Shown here in pieces: positions 10,703 to 22,157 of a stretch of 64,000 nt of DNA. The translations under genes and the position numbers were made by a program. The first letter of the stretch is position 1. Each line of letters begins with the position of its first letter. This stretch comes from Zasmidium citrigriseum (taxonomy: Eukaryota > Ascomycota > Dothideomycetes > Mycosphaerellales > Mycosphaerellaceae), in contig NHNW01000043.1 of the NCBI GenBank assembly GCA_002786025.1, positions 124,001-188,000 on the forward strand, in the 5' to 3' direction. Below the pieces are notes generated by a model. That model worked only from the letters and a program-made list of their open reading frames with translations. It was not told where the DNA came from and did no database searches.

Positions 10703-12034
10703 TCAAAGCCTCGCCAAAGGCCCATCACTACGAACAACGCCCAGACAAGCCTTGGTGATGTCCTTGACGCTGTTGCACCCCGCCAACTGCATGCATCGTT
10801 TAAACTCGGTGTGCAATGTCTCGAGCATGAGTTCGACTCCTGCTTCGCCTTTGTACTGCAAAAAAAGCGAAAGTCAGCCTGGGCAACATCGTTTTATGGG
10901 CGTATATGATTTGACTTACTGCCAAACCCCAAAGCGCCGGTCTGCCTACCCAGCAACACTCCGCACCCAAAGCCAACGCTTTGAATATTTCTGTTCCAGT
11001 GCGAATGCCGCCATCGATATGGATTCGGATACGTCCTGCTGCGGCCTCAACGCATTCGGGAAGGACGTCGATGGTTGCTGGGACGCCGTCGAGTTGTCTG
11101 CGCCAGAGCGTAAGTCATCTTCAACTCCCGCCATCCCTCTCATACTGTCAACTCACCTCCCGCCATGATTACTCACAATAATCCCATCACACCCCATCTC
11201 CACCGCCTTAAGCGTATCCTCCGCCGTAACAACCCCCTTAATCCAGATCTCCATCTTCGTCACACTCCTCAACCACGGAATCTCCCTCGCCCACGAATGC
11301 CCATCATCATTCAGCGCCACAAACATATCATCATGCTTCACCTTCCGGATCCTCTCACTCGTCCACTCGAAATTCGGCAACTCCAACCCCTTCGGCGTCC
11401 GCCAATCGTTCTTCCATTCATTATACCTGACCCCGAGGACTGGGGAGTCAGCGGTGAGGAAGATGGCTTTGCAGCCTTGCGCCTCCGCGGTCTGGATCAT
11501 GCGTTTTTCTAACTCGCGGTCTTTGAGCGTGTACATCTGCATGGCGTGGTCGATGGGTCCGATCGATAGGCCTGCGGCGCGGATCGCGGCTGTGGAGTTG
11601 TTGGCGTAGGAGGAGATTCCCATGTTGACGCCCTTTTTTGCGCAGGCTCGTGCGGTGCCGAGTTCGCCGACGGGGTGGGCGGCGGCGTGCATGCCTGCTG
11701 GGGAGACGCAGAGCGGGAAGGCTATGCTGCGGCCCCATAGCGTGGTTGAGGTGTCGGCTTTGGAGACGTCCATGAGGACTCGCGTGCGGATGCGGTATTT
11801 GTTGTAGGCGGTTGTGTTTTCGTGCACGGTGAGTTGGTCTGTTGAGCCGGAGTTGAAGAATTCTGGGGAGTGGTGACGGTCAGCTCTGGATTCTTTCGTG
11901 ATCGTTTTGGAAGGCATTGTCTAACCTCTCACGGCTTTGGGCATCTTCTTCGCTGCTGCTTCCTCCAGATCTTTGATACATAGTATTTTATCCTCCCCTC
12001 CATCCACGGCCACAGGCACCGGTTTGCCCGCCAT
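10703..12034 (-). CDS. FMN-dependent alpha-hydroxyacid dehydrogenase
   Basis: Four exons: 12034-11926, 11862-11157, 11097-10920 and 10855-10703, together 1146 nt and 381 aa, the usual size for this family. The ATG at 12034 gives an N-terminus starting MAGKPVPV. Seen: the ARKKxP-like helix ([12 protein letters not shown]), [10 protein letters not shown], the substrate/FMN strand [17 protein letters not shown], the FMN-binding Lys in IWIKGV, and the catalytic His/Arg motif SNHGGRQLDG, which spans the second intron. The family (L-lactate dehydrogenase / glycolate oxidase type) oxidises 2-hydroxyacids to 2-oxoacids with FMN. There is no cytochrome b5 domain, so it is not a flavocytochrome b2. The exact substrate cannot be read from the sequence. 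No clear organelle signal is seen. Confidence 0.92.
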
Positions 12035-13065
12035 TGTCGCACAGCTTGAAGCTCTCACTCGCCCCCAGCCGCGAAGGAAACAATTAGGAGACGGAGAAGT
12101 AGCTCCAGACAACCGTGGACCTGAAGGAGAGCCGGGTGTGAAGATGCCCAAGTTCGGATCTGGAAACGTATCTTCGCGTCTTCTCGGACTCTGAAATCAC
12201 CAGACTTCGCTCGTCAGCTGCACCAGCCGCAGGTCGACGATGAGCTCTTTCGGCGGCTAATCACTCCGGGTAGAAACAGATAAAAGCTGCCTTCGAATTC
12301 CGAACTTTTCATGTCGAAAGCTGCAGAGCTCACGCCTTATACACCACTCCCAGGTACCGGTATCTGCTCGCAGGGCGTGGATCGGACCGAACGTACGTTG
12401 GCTTTGCTGTGCATGCTGTCTCTAGAGCTTCGAGCTTGAACCAAGCTTGTGCTTCGGTCCGACGGACTGCTTTGGAGGTCATTCTGTTTCTGCGGACCGA
12501 GAGATTGGTGATGAAAAGAAGGAAGAAGGAGAGCAAAAAGACTGATCTTGCCTGGACCTTTGGCGGTGGATGAAATGCGTCCAGCTTGTCCTCCTGCCAC
12601 CAAACCTGATCTTCTCGTCTTGCACATCCACCCACCACTGAAAATCATACCTCTGTCGAGATTTGTGCTCTGAAAGACGATGCTGCTGACAATCTCTCCC
12701 CATATCATCTTTTGACGAGGAATGCGAACATGTATGTAAATCGCAAGAGACGGAAAGATATTTTTAGCCCCCCAATCTTCACGAATCTCGCGTGTCTGCA
12801 AGGGCCACCGCCGAGGATGAGGGTTTCCACCCAATCAACGGCTATCCAACTCCGATGATGCATGACGCAGCTTCCCAATATGGCCAGGGTAGCTGAATCT
12901 CGCGGGCGTGAGCGTGAGGGAGGAGAGCCGAAGGGAATTAATTTTACCACCTGGTCTCTTTCTCACTTCTTCTTGTTTCCTCTCGTGAAGCTCTGAGAAG
13001 TGCAGTGCAAGCGATTGATTTATCGGTTTATTCGAGATCTAGATTTTGTGAGAAGAGCAGTCAAG
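12035..13065. other. Divergent intergenic region
   Basis: Separates the hydroxyacid dehydrogenase (minus) from the DUF2231 gene (plus), so it probably holds both promoters. Minus-strand open frames at 12330-12834 begin with non-ATG codons and do not look coding. Confidence 0.5.
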
Positions 13066-13679
13066 ATGGGCAAGTAAGTCTAACACACATCCTCTTAAAA
13101 AAACGCAAATGCAAGAGCTGACGATTCTCTTCCAGACCAATCCACCCAGCAACAGTCCACTTCCCCATCTCCTTCCTATTCCTCGGCTTCGCAATGGACA
13201 TCCTGAACCACACCCGGACCTCCCTCCCCTCAACCCTCTCCTCCAACCTCCTCTCCGCGAGCGAAATGTCCAAAGCAAGCTACTACCTCCTCAGCCTCGG
13301 GCTTCTCAGCGCAATCCCCGCCGTCGTAACCGGCGGCCGCGAAGCCATCGTCATGATCGCCAAGCAAGGCATGTGGGACTCCGACGGCAAAACCACGAGC
13401 ATGAAGCCCAAAGTCAAAGCCACGATCGCACATGCGCTTATGAATGATGTGGTGCTTGCGGTGAGCACGTATGTTTGGTGGAGCAGGAGGAAGAATTTGC
13501 AGACGAGTTTGGCGGGGAAGGTTGGTGCGGGTGCGGCGTATGCGCCGACGACGGGGATGGTTGTTGCGGAGGTTGTTGTTACCGTGTTGATGATGATGGC
13601 GGCGAATGTTGGGGGTGTTTTGACGTATAACTTTGGTATTGGGTTTAGCAGCTTGAGTGCTGGCAAGAAGAAGCAGTAG
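13066..13679 (+). CDS. DUF2231-type membrane protein, 183 aa
   Basis: Two exons: an 8-nt first exon 13066-13073 (ATG GGC AA) and 13136-13679, joined across a 62-bp intron (GTAAGT donor, TTCCAG acceptor). The joined product begins MGKPIHPATVHFPISFLFLG; HPxxVHFPI at the N-terminus is the hallmark of DUF2231. About four hydrophobic segments follow: LFLGFAMDIL, YYLLSLGLLSAIPAVV, DVVLAVSTYVWW and a long one from GMVVAEVVVTVLMMM into the C-terminal region. It ends in a basic tail (SAGKKKQ). Function is unknown; a membrane role, possibly with haem or quinone, is suggested only for bacterial relatives. A very short first exon carrying the ATG is common in fungi. Confidence 0.85.
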
Positions 13680-13875
13680 ATCGGTCGTTACATCTGGGGA
13701 AGGCCAGTCGAATGAAGTGGAGGAGATGCAGCGGCCGAGGACAACCTGGAGGATCGCTTTCGTCAAAATGATTTATAGCGTATGTGGCATCGGAGTCGAG
13801 GAGCAGGAGGCCGCAAAACGTATGTATAAGGCCGTGGGTATAATCGTTTACGCATGAATTCGTTCCAGCATCCTC

Positions 13876-15129
13876 TCACAGTTTCTGCACTCTCTTAAGA
13901 GCCTCTTCCCGGGAGATGACACTCAATCGTCTGGGACCTTCTTTGCGGAAGTCGACGAGCACAACCTGCTCAGTTGGTCCCTTCCGTCCAGCATCCACCT
14001 TCTCAACTTCCACGCCAGGATGGTGCAGACTCAGCACCGATCGGTCATCCTCGCCCTTCATCTTCCCGTCCCTGCTGGGCCGCATAACAGGAGAAATGCA
14101 CATATCAGTCCAAGGCGGGTTTCCAGACTTGACAAATTCCAGCAGCCGTCTCCGCCTAGCTTCAAGTTCCTCCCTCGCCACCGGCTCCCGTGATATCGAG
14201 GCATAATCCACCGGGGACTTCAACCCGTCAAAGTGTTGCGCCAAATGATGCAGCAGAAAGAACTGCGGAGGGAAAAGAATGATCCTCCCCTCCTGTGCAA
14301 GTCGACACCAAACCGAAGCCGGCAGAAACCTCGCGGTCGTGTGCTCCTTGCCACCATCAGTCGTCGGCGAAGGGATGTCAACCTCAGCCTCAGTATCCTC
14401 AGGCTCACCACTCCCCTCCTTCAAATGCGTCGACGCCAGGGTCGGGAGAAAGTAAAGATACATCTGCGTCGTAAACCTCTTAGGATTATTCGTCGGCGTA
14501 ACCCATCTCGTAAACGGCGTGAGCCCCTGCACATCCGCCCGTCCACCTTTCTGGGCCAACCACTTCGGAAACGAAACCTCACTAGAATGAACCGCTTTCC
14601 GACCTGCCTCTCGCTCAGATTCGGGGACTTCGATCAACCGGCCAAAGCCATTATTCCGTGCGAGCAAGATCCCAGATTCTTCGAACGTCTCCCGGATGGC
14701 CGCCATGCGGTATGCTTCGCCGTCCATGTGTCGTTCCGGATGATCGGGCTCGGGAACTCTGCCATCGTGGAATTCGGAGACGTTGCCGCCCGGGAAAACG
14801 TGTGCTGAGGGGAATGAAGATGACTGCTTGACTCTTTGCAGGAGGAGGATCTGGTTTTGCGGCGAGATGAGCAGGACGCTTGCGCTCGGTCGAGGGACGG
14901 CTATGGACTTCTTTTCTTTCTTGGGACTGCTGTAGTCGACCATTTTCTCGGCCTTTTTGGTTTGTTCTTGGTTCTTCTGGTTCTCGTCTTGGAGTGCCGA
15001 GGCTATCTTGGAGCGGTCTTGGAGACGAGGATGGGATATTGCGAATGTGCGCAGCTGGACTGGGAGGTTTAGCAGTCGGGGGATGATTCTTCTGGATGGT
15101 ATTGATGCTGATGGAGATGTAATCGACAT
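13876..15129 (-). CDS. Nudix hydrolase, NUDT19-like, 417 aa
   Basis: A single exon from the ATG at 15129. The Nudix core starts near residue 80 (PRPSASVLLIS then ILLLQRVKQ), with HVFPGGNVSEF and the Nudix helix AAIRETFEESGIL carrying the metal-binding REx2EE. A long insertion between the GG loop and this helix, plus a C-terminal extension with TPFTRWVTP and FFLLHHLAQH, matches the NUDT19 subgroup, whose animal members hydrolyse CoA and acyl-CoA in peroxisomes. The first about 45 residues are Arg/Ser-rich and hydrophobic, with few acids, suggesting a mitochondrial presequence, though MVDYSSPKK near residue 62 could be an alternative start giving a cytosolic form. The C-terminus (RVQKL) is not a clear PTS1. 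Confidence 0.9.
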   Translation of the reverse strand: MSITSPSASIPSRRIIPRLLNLPVQLRTFAISHPRLQDRSKIASALQDENQKNQEQTKKAEKMVDYSSPKKEKKSIAVPRPSASVLLISPQNQILLLQRVKQSSSFPSAHVFPGGNVSEFHDGRVPEPDHPERHMDGEAYRMAAIRETFEESGILLARNNGFGRLIEVPESEREAGRKAVHSSEVSFPKWLAQKGGRADVQGLTPFTRWVTPTNNPKRFTTQMYLYFLPTLASTHLKEGSGEPEDTEAEVDIPSPTTDGGKEHTTARFLPASVWCRLAQEGRIILFPPQFFLLHHLAQHFDGLKSPVDYASISREPVAREELEARRRRLLEFVKSGNPPWTDMCISPVMRPSRDGKMKGEDDRSVLSLHHPGVEVEKVDAGRKGPTEQVVLVDFRKEGPRRLSVISREEALKRVQKL

Positions 15130-15781
15130 GTCGGCCGCGAGTCGACAGAGTTCGTGTCACGATGTGTTCCTGCTGATGACGGCGGCCTCGGTGAGCTCGT
15201 CCGAGTGGGGAAAAGATGCGCCGAGCCGAGGGATGAAGTGATGACTTCAGGATTCTTCATTGTCATCTTCACTTCATCGTCAACGCTCCAGATGAGGTTA
15301 TAAGGTCCGAAAAACGATTGAGCTGCGGGAATGGCTGAAGTGATGACAACCGGAAAATACTTTGACGAGGTCCCTCAGCCGTCAACGTTTTGAAGTAGGA
15401 CCGCTCGCTATGGACCTGCAGAATAGATCTCTCAAGCACAGAGGTAGATGACAGAGCCATTGAAGAGTCAATTGGAGTCAGAAAAAGGTATCGTTCTCAT
15501 TGAGATCAAGTAGGCAAGCCGCCCACGATCTCCAGCAAAGCAAAGCAAAACGCCAAAGCATCTCCATTCATTACCCACCGATCCATCCCAAGCAAAACAA
15601 GCAAGGCCAGCAGAACACCAAAACCCAAGCAAAACTCCAATCTCCAGCAAAGCAAGCATCTTCATCCGTCCATCCATTCCTCCAGCAGCACAGCAAAGTC
15701 CTCGCCCATCGAGTCAGTCAGGGCGAGGACTTGCTTGCATGTCCCTTCGAGTCAGTCCGAGCCCTCCACATCCGTCCCCTT
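15130..15781. other. Intergenic, nothing recognised
   Basis: Contains A/C-rich sequence with repeated AAGCAAA-like words near 15535-15660. No gene or structured element is supported. Confidence 0.45.
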
Positions 15782-16360
15782 TCACAAGTTCATACTCGTG
15801 AAGTACCATCGCCCCAGGTACTCTGAAAGCGGGTGTCCTCTCTTCGGCACCACGCAATCCGCCACCCAAGTGCCATCCGGCATCCTCCACTCCACCTTTG
15901 CCTCCTCCTCCTTCTGCTTGAGGAGCTTCATCCTCCCCTTGCCCACGGGCCCCTTCATCCACACCCACTCTCCCTCGACGTCCTGTGGGTACTTGAACAC
16001 CCACATCTCCTTCCCGCGCTCCAGGAAGAGGAAGCACACGAGGCCGCCGGGGAGGGAGAAGCGCCGCAGGTCCCACGCGTGGTGCTTGGTGGTGCTCATG
16101 CCGAAGAGCAAGAGCTCTCGCCTGATGGCGCGGCGAGGAGGGTCCTCCAGCGCGAAGGGCAGCGGCTGGTCGAAGAGTTTGGCCTTGATGGCCGGCGAGG
16201 TGTTGATGGTGCGCAGCCAGCGCTGGCTCACGCGCGTGCAGGTGAGGACGGTCTGGCGGACCGTCGTGCGGAGGAGGATCATCTCCAGGAGCTCTTGTGT
16301 CTCCAGCACTTGGGTGCAGGCTGGGCCTGCGGTGGCGGCGGCAGCAGCTTGGTTGTTCAT
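15782..16360 (-). CDS. F-box-like domain protein, 192 aa
   Basis: A single exon with an ATG at 16360. After an Ala-rich start, residues about 17-63 fit an F-box: VLETQELLEMILLRT, TVLTCTRVSQRWLRTI, then SPAIKAKLF. The rest is a compact domain with aromatic residues (WDLRRFSLPGG, EMWVFKYPQ, WRMPDGTWVADC) and no known repeat. Short F-box-like proteins of this layout are numerous in Mycosphaerellaceae-type fungi. If functional it would link a target to an SCF ubiquitin ligase via Skp1, but no substrate is known. The neighbouring genes do not suggest a role. Confidence 0.75.
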   Translation of the reverse strand: MNNQAAAAATAGPACTQVLETQELLEMILLRTTVRQTVLTCTRVSQRWLRTINTSPAIKAKLFDQPLPFALEDPPRRAIRRELLLFGMSTTKHHAWDLRRFSLPGGLVCFLFLERGKEMWVFKYPQDVEGEWVWMKGPVGKGRMKLLKQKEEEAKVEWRMPDGTWVADCVVPKRGHPLSEYLGRWYFTSMNL

Positions 16361-16526
16361 GGTGCTACGGGGATGTTAGGGATGCTCTCAGGTGGGGTGA
16401 TTGTTCTGTGTAGAGGGGACTTACGGCGTGCTGGTGCTGGTGTCGTGAGGAGAGGAAAGGGAGGAGAAGGGCGCTGGCTGGGGCAGATAGTCATAACAAA
16501 CAGCACAGCGGGAGCGGGATGACGTA

Positions 16527-16950
16527 GGGCAGCGACGAGGTCAAACGCTTCACATCCGGAGTGCCGTTAGTCAATTATACATGTGAAGATGTAAATACTC
16601 ATCTCCCTATCCCTATCCCCAGCTCCCGATCAAACTCCATGCTATGCAATCGATGTTTAGAACCATTGGACAACCACCTTGTTTTCGGGGAAAGGAGCAA
16701 TTCATCTTGAGAGTCTTCGTTTACTGGTAGCCTCCGCAGGGCAGCAACGGGGTCAAATGCTTCACATTCGCAGTGCCGTTAGTCAATAATACATGTGAGG
16801 ATATACATACTCATACTCATATCCCTGTCCCTATCCCCGTTTCTCCATCAAACTCCATGCTATGCAATCGCTGTTTAGAACCATTTTACAACCACCATCA
16901 TTTGGGGGTAGAGCTGGTCTATCATGGAGGTTTCGTTCATTGATAGCCTC
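16527..16950. repeat. 212-bp tandem duplication at MFS gene 3' end
   Basis: Copy 1 (16527-16738) and copy 2 (16739-about 16950) are directly adjacent with a 212-bp period. Both contain GGGCAGC, GTCAAAyGCTTCACAT, GTGCCGTTAGTCAAT, CTCCATGCTATGCAATCG and TGTTTAGAACCATT, and both end near TAGCCTCC. Copy 2 runs into the last codons of the MFS transporter gene, so copy 1 is a duplicate of that gene's 3' UTR plus its final few codons. Confidence 0.85.
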
Positions 16951-19116
16951 CTGTGCTGCCGAAGCTCTGGCCGAGATTGCTGCTGTAGCGCCTGCTGATG
17001 CCTTGGTTCCCCATGCCGATTGGGATGGACATTCTCCTCATCACTCTCCTCGAGCCTCTCCTACTCAGAGCTGGTTGAGAAGCACCGTCTTGCTGATCCG
17101 TTCGCTCAATTCCTGATGCTTTTCTTGAGAGCACTCGGCTTGCTGGTCCGGCTGACTCTCGTTCGTCGTCGGTGAGCAGTGCTGAGGATGCAGTAGTCGT
17201 TCGACTCAGCGCCGTGATGCCGCCGTATTGGTGCTCTTCATGCTCTTCATCTTCCTCTGGAGGTAGGATGGGACCAGGCTTGCCACCAGTCGCTTCTGCT
17301 TGGCCCTCTGCGGCGGCAACGGCAAGGCCCTCGGGGATCTCGTCTTCGTCTTCCTCATCGCTGACCTCGTCGTCTCCGCCGAAGCCTTCTCCTTCGACAA
17401 GCCAGAAGACCGGGATGGCTGCAAGAACCGCCACGCCTGCGAGGAACCACCAGGGGGCGATGATGTATCCTCTCTTGACACCGATCGTCATGATGGCTCC
17501 AGACATTGCAGGTCCAGCTGCTCGTCCAATAGCGGCAACGGAGGTGGCAATGCCGTTAAGAGTACCCAAAGTTCTCAAGCTCGAGGCACTGTTCGTAAGC
17601 AGAATGGTACTGCAAGGGAAAGCAAAGATGCCAGCAAGGCACTTGAGAATCATGACAGTGAACATGCATCCAATCTGAGATCTCGTAGTAGGCAGTAGGG
17701 CCGTAAAGGGGGTGATGAAGTAAATGACTGGGAAGGCACACGCTACCAGCTTCAACCAGAAGAGGATTCCGTACCGGCGGGCAAGAGGCGGAAAGACGAA
17801 GAACTGGATGATCATGCCAATGATGCCGTAGCCGGTGCTCATGAGGCCGATTGAGAAGTGGTCAAGTCCGAAGCCGCCGGCAAACTTGAGAGGAGGTTCG
17901 AATGGAGTTGAGCCTTCTTGGCCGATGGGCTTGTGTCGCATGTAGACCGGCACGATCTGGTCGAAGGCCATGGAGTGCATGGCGAGGAGTGTGTAGACAA
18001 TCAGATTGATGAACGCTTGTCGGTTGACAACTTCTCGCCAGGAAGGAGGTTCGAGCTTTGGTTTCGTTTCGTATGGTATGCCGTCTTCTTCGTCCGTAGT
18101 TTCGTCTCGCTGATTCTTGAGCAAAGGCTCTCTCTCGCCATTAGCTTGGCCGTTCTGTTGCTTCGCCCGGATATGCAGAGCTTCTTCGATCTTGACCACA
18201 TGAGTTTTGAACATTTTCGTAAGCTTCCGACCAAGGATGAGGCCATAGTCCCTACGGCCTTGCACAGTTTCCAAAGTCTCTTCAAGGAACAAGATTCCTA
18301 CCGTTATACCCACAGCAAAGAAGCAAGCAGACACGATGTTCGGCAAGGCGTATGGAAACATCTCAAGAAGACTGGCGTGTGGTCTCTGCTCCCCGGGCTT
18401 CACATCCAGCGGATTGGCAAGAGCTCCGCCTATCGTAGGGCCGAAAATACTCCCAATGTTCCACACAAGAGGCATGAGCGAGAATGCTCTCGGTTGCAGC
18501 TCCTTGAACGGCACCATCTCTGCCACAGTTGTCCGTATGATCCCTACATTCCCATTGCCGGCTCCCGCCAACGCTCTTGCAACAATGGCCATGGGCAAGC
18601 TCTTACTGAAACCCCATAGCAAACTCGTGACCATAGTACTGGCCAGACCAAGCAGGATTGCTGGCTTCCTGCCATACCGGTCTGAGAATCTACCCCAAGG
18701 TATACCCATCACTGCTTGGGTCAGGCTGAAGACTGCGGCGCAGATTCCTGCCCATTTTCCTACTTCGTTCTGAGGCACTTGGAAAGATTCGACCATCTCT
18801 GGAAGGTAGGGATAGAGCGAGGTACTTGCGATGGGCTCGGCGAAGCGGCATATTGCTGGCGGTGGTCAGCAGAGCACATTGGCAAGGAATGGGTAGATGA
18901 AGAGGCTGTAGAGGTGCCTGAAGGAAGTTTCGGCGTTCTTGGTGCTCGTTCCTGCGTTCGTCCTGCATCCAGCTCCACTCTCTTCTCTTCCATTCGCAGA
19001 CCAAGCCACACACCTCGCTCTTATCAAGACCGTAACGCAAGTACAACACACCACTTACCGAGGATGGACAACTGCTGGACGGGCAGCTTTCGCTCGCGGT
19101 GCTTGGCGGACGCCAT
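16937..19116 (-). CDS. MFS transporter (ZIFL/TetA-like), 658 aa
   Basis: Two exons: 19116-19059 and 18855-16937, with a 203-bp intron (GTAAGT donor, CGCCAG acceptor); the joined length is in frame. The first exon (MASAKHRERKLPVQQLSIL) continues as AICRFAEPIASTSLYPYLPEM, a typical first membrane helix. The major-facilitator motif A GRFSDRYGRKPAIL is seen between helices 2 and 3, with about 12 helices, a long charged central loop with a PLLKNQ motif, and a long acidic then Ser/Arg-rich C-terminal tail. The layout fits fungal drug:H+ antiporter-like proteins of the zinc-induced-facilitator/TetA type at the plasma or vacuolar membrane. Substrate unknown. The intron is longer than its neighbours and could hide an extra exon. 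Confidence 0.9.
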
Positions 19117-20358
19117 GGCGGTGTTTGTGTCACGGCGGTGGCATGGAAAGCAGGCTGACAGTGACAGGCAGATATACAGTCTCGCCCACGGACCGCCTCA
19201 TCTGATCTTGTGGATGACTTGCTTGCTTGCTCGGAGTAAACAGCGGCGTAACGCTGTACAGTCAGCCGCCTCGTCATTCGCTGCATTGTGTGCTGGCCGT
19301 TATCGGGCCCACAATCCCGGCACGTGCTGGGGTGGATACCAGGCTCCACCCGGCTGAAGCGTGCCGTGTCCGAGCGTTCGCTTGTCTGAACCTCACCTCG
19401 ACTTTCACTTGGCTGGGTGATGTTTCTTTTGTTTGTTGTGCTTCGCATAACGATGCGATCGGGCCAAAGTACTGATATACGGTCGAGAGATCCATAAAGG
19501 TGACTTGTAGCGTTATAGATTGTGGTGATTCAACGTCCTGGCGGTGAAAACGTCGGTCTTGCGGCTGAGCTGTGTCTCCTCAAGACAAGGTCCTTTGGCC
19601 GTTGGAATTAATCGATTGTTGATGTTTGTTTCAATGCGTTCGTACCTTCCGAGCTTGGCGATACTGGGACGATCTCGTTGCCGTATCCCGAGAACACAGC
19701 GATCCTGGCTGGATCCCGCAGAATGACATCGTTTCAATCGAGTAATTGCCCAGAGATTCCACGGATCCTGCCCTAGGTCGCCGCTGAGCATCGGACTGTT
19801 ACGGCTGAGCGTTCTGACGATTGATTGGAGCTCTGACTAACAGTACGTTTCCAGCAGAATCGTATTGCGGAGTAGACCGCAGATGTGGTGTTCTTTCACA
19901 CAGTGGAAGAGATATGTCCCTCAAAGATCAGGCCGCATGTGTAGAGGGAAGATAAGACTAGGCGGCAAAGAAGAGAGGAAGAGAAGTAAGACCAATCAAG
20001 AGACATGAACCGGCGTATCAAGGATAGAGAGACGTCTGCATTGGGCAGATGAGAAGTCTGTATGGAGACCAAGGGAGATCCGCCTTGGCAAGGCCAATGC
20101 GGCGATGCCCTTTGTAGAGTTTTGCTTCGACCATGTATTCAGTGAAAGAAGTGCTCTTCGATGAACCTCCCCCAGTATCTTTTCAGTCTCGCTTATCTCC
20201 ATGGCCTGCGGGCATTCTGTTCCATCTCTTGCTCGTTGTCCCGTCCATAATGAAGGCTTGCAAATAGCAGTGCGCGCATTCGTGATCGATCGGGGTGGCT
20301 CCTGGAAACCTCTGGAGGCGCAGCGTCTCGACTATCGACGCATGCGCAGTGATGGTTA
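19117..20358. other. Intergenic, nothing recognised
   Basis: No coding frame is convincing. It includes the presumed MFS promoter and the 3' flank of the small secreted protein gene. Confidence 0.45.
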
Positions 20359-20637
20359 TTAATCGTTGTCGATTGCGTAGTCGCCGATTGTGTAGGAGAG
20401 AGCTTGTCGTCCGCCGGTGCAGCCCTTGCTGAACATCGTTACCTGAGTGAGTTGGGTCTCGCGAGGGCCTGATACGGGGCGCGTAGAGTTGAGGGTTTGT
20501 AGTCGCTCCCAAGCGAGGCCGCGATTGCTTTGGGGATTATCTTGGCAGTGCCCAATCGTTGAAAGACTTGAGACTTGAAGCTGTGAGATGGAGCTCAGGA
20601 GGATGAAGGTGAGTTGTTGCAGCAGTGAGATGGCCAT
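20359..20637 (-). CDS. Small secreted protein candidate, 92 aa
   Basis: A single exon with an ATG at 20637. The first about 24 residues (ISLLQQLTFILLSSISQLQ) form a credible signal peptide. The mature part is about 68 residues, polar, with two Cys (GHCQD and KGCTGG), so at most one disulphide. Third codon positions look coding. No family recognised; small secreted proteins in such fungi may be effectors, but nothing specific supports that here. It is divergent from the RNA host locus that starts about 150-200 bp away. Confidence 0.5.
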   Translation of the reverse strand: MAISLLQQLTFILLSSISQLQVSSLSTIGHCQDNPQSNRGLAWERLQTLNSTRPVSGPRETQLTQVTMFSKGCTGGRQALSYTIGDYAIDND

Positions 20638-21014
20638 CCTCCCAAGATATCCAAGTGGCCCGCGATCTTGATAAGTGAATGCTTGGCGTCACAAAGAGTT
20701 TTTGCTTAAGGTAGTTTTGCCGAGCGTGAAATCTCACTAGCTCAATTCTCGCTCCTTCCACAACACCTTCGTCCTATCCGCTGCACACCTCCTCAACATC
20801 CTTCATCCATCCCCACCTTCATCAAGATGACTCTATACGAGCTTGCAAATTTTCATCACATCGTTTTAAACGTTCTACAACACTCCAACAACGTCCGCCA
20901 GGCACCGCCAGCGAGGTGAAGGCCACCGCAGCACCTCCGGCGGCACCTCAGCCAGCAAACACAAGGTATGTCTGACCCTCCAGCATCACCCGCACCTCAC
21001 CTCGACGCCATCTC

Positions 21015-21099
21015 CTTTCATGATGATCATCAAACACAAAGAGCTTATCACCTTCACTTGATTGAGAGGAATGGGTCCAAGCAGCCGCCCCTGACGCTG
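21015..21099 (+). ncRNA. Box C/D snoRNA candidate, intron 20965-21216
   Basis: C box ATGATGA at 21020-21026 and D box CTGA at 21091-21094. No clear terminal stem. The sequence before the D box (CCAAGCAGCCGCCC) would be the guide. Confidence 0.4.
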
Positions 21100-21849
21100 G
21101 TCGCTGGACGATGTCCAATGCTCGCACCGACACTCTGACCTCAAACGCGCACAATTTCATCTCCTCAACTACTTTCCATCGTTTACGGACGTCACTGATC
21201 CTTCCAACGCGTGCAGATTCATCACCGTCGCGGTCGACACGCTCGTCGTCCTTGACAGCACGCGCTACGCGACGCGTCGCCAGCACCACCACACAAGGTC
21301 AGGTTTCTACTTCCCCCAGCACAAGCACTGCAGCACTTCTGATGAGAGCCTTTCAACGCCGAGAGGTTGGTCCATGACGCACATTGCCTTCACCGCATCT
21401 TGCCCTCGCGGCACCTTGCACTCGCAGCATTTGCCCTCGCGGCATCTGCCCTTGAAGCCTATTGCTCTGGACACCCAAATGCAGAACTTACAGCGTCGTC
21501 CCTTGCACTTTTGTCTGAGAGTCAACTGCTGCATCTGCTTGTCATTCAAATGTGCTTTGAGTTCACTTGCTGGCGTTTTCACAGGTCCACAAACTCCACC
21601 TCACGGACGGCCAACGAAGCACTTGGCTGTGGCTGACGGTACTGGGCGATGGTTGGGGCCCAGTACAACGACGACTCTCTCTTCGACGATCACCGACTGC
21701 GCGACCGCCCGACGCGTCCTCACCACCCAGCAGCTCGACCTTGCCATCGCTGATGCTGCTTCGCCAACCCAAGAATCGACTCACCTTCGCTGCACGATCA
21801 CTCGCTTCAACAACCTTACGGTACGCATCCTTCTTCCCTTCAATATCCA

Positions 21850-21996
21850 CCCTCACATGATGCATCCAACTCACTACTACTGAGCTTAACGAAACAACAT
21901 GAGCGTCGTGGTTTCGCCGAGCGTTCTTTTTGGGAATTGCTTGGACTTAACCCTTTGGCGCATTGATGCCCAAGATGAAAAGAAGATCTGATCTCA
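21850..21996 (+). ncRNA. Box C/D snoRNA-like, intron 21821-22065
   Basis: C box ATGATG at 21857-21862, internal CTGA at 21880-21883, distal CTGA at 21988-21991. The intron is a diverged copy of the next one (shared blocks AACAACATGAGCG, GTGGTTT, TTAACCC and GCATTGATG). Confidence 0.4.
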
Positions 21997-22157
21997 ATCA
22001 TCTCTCATCTGCTTGCATTCTTGAAACATGGAAAGCGCAATCGCTGACTTGAACATTTATTGCAGGATCCCGCCGACCTTTCCCAACGACGACTCAAGCT
22101 TCGCTGAACGCTCGCAAGTCAGCAAAGGTACGCACCCCTTTCTTCTCCAACCCCCCT

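Noticed and set aside
10158..10706. 182-codon minus-strand ORF
   Set aside because: It overlaps other equally long frames, has no domain and no splice context, and ends against the hydroxyacid dehydrogenase 3' end.
12337..12834. 165-codon minus-strand ORF
   Set aside because: It starts at TTG, has low-quality composition, and lies in a divergent promoter region.
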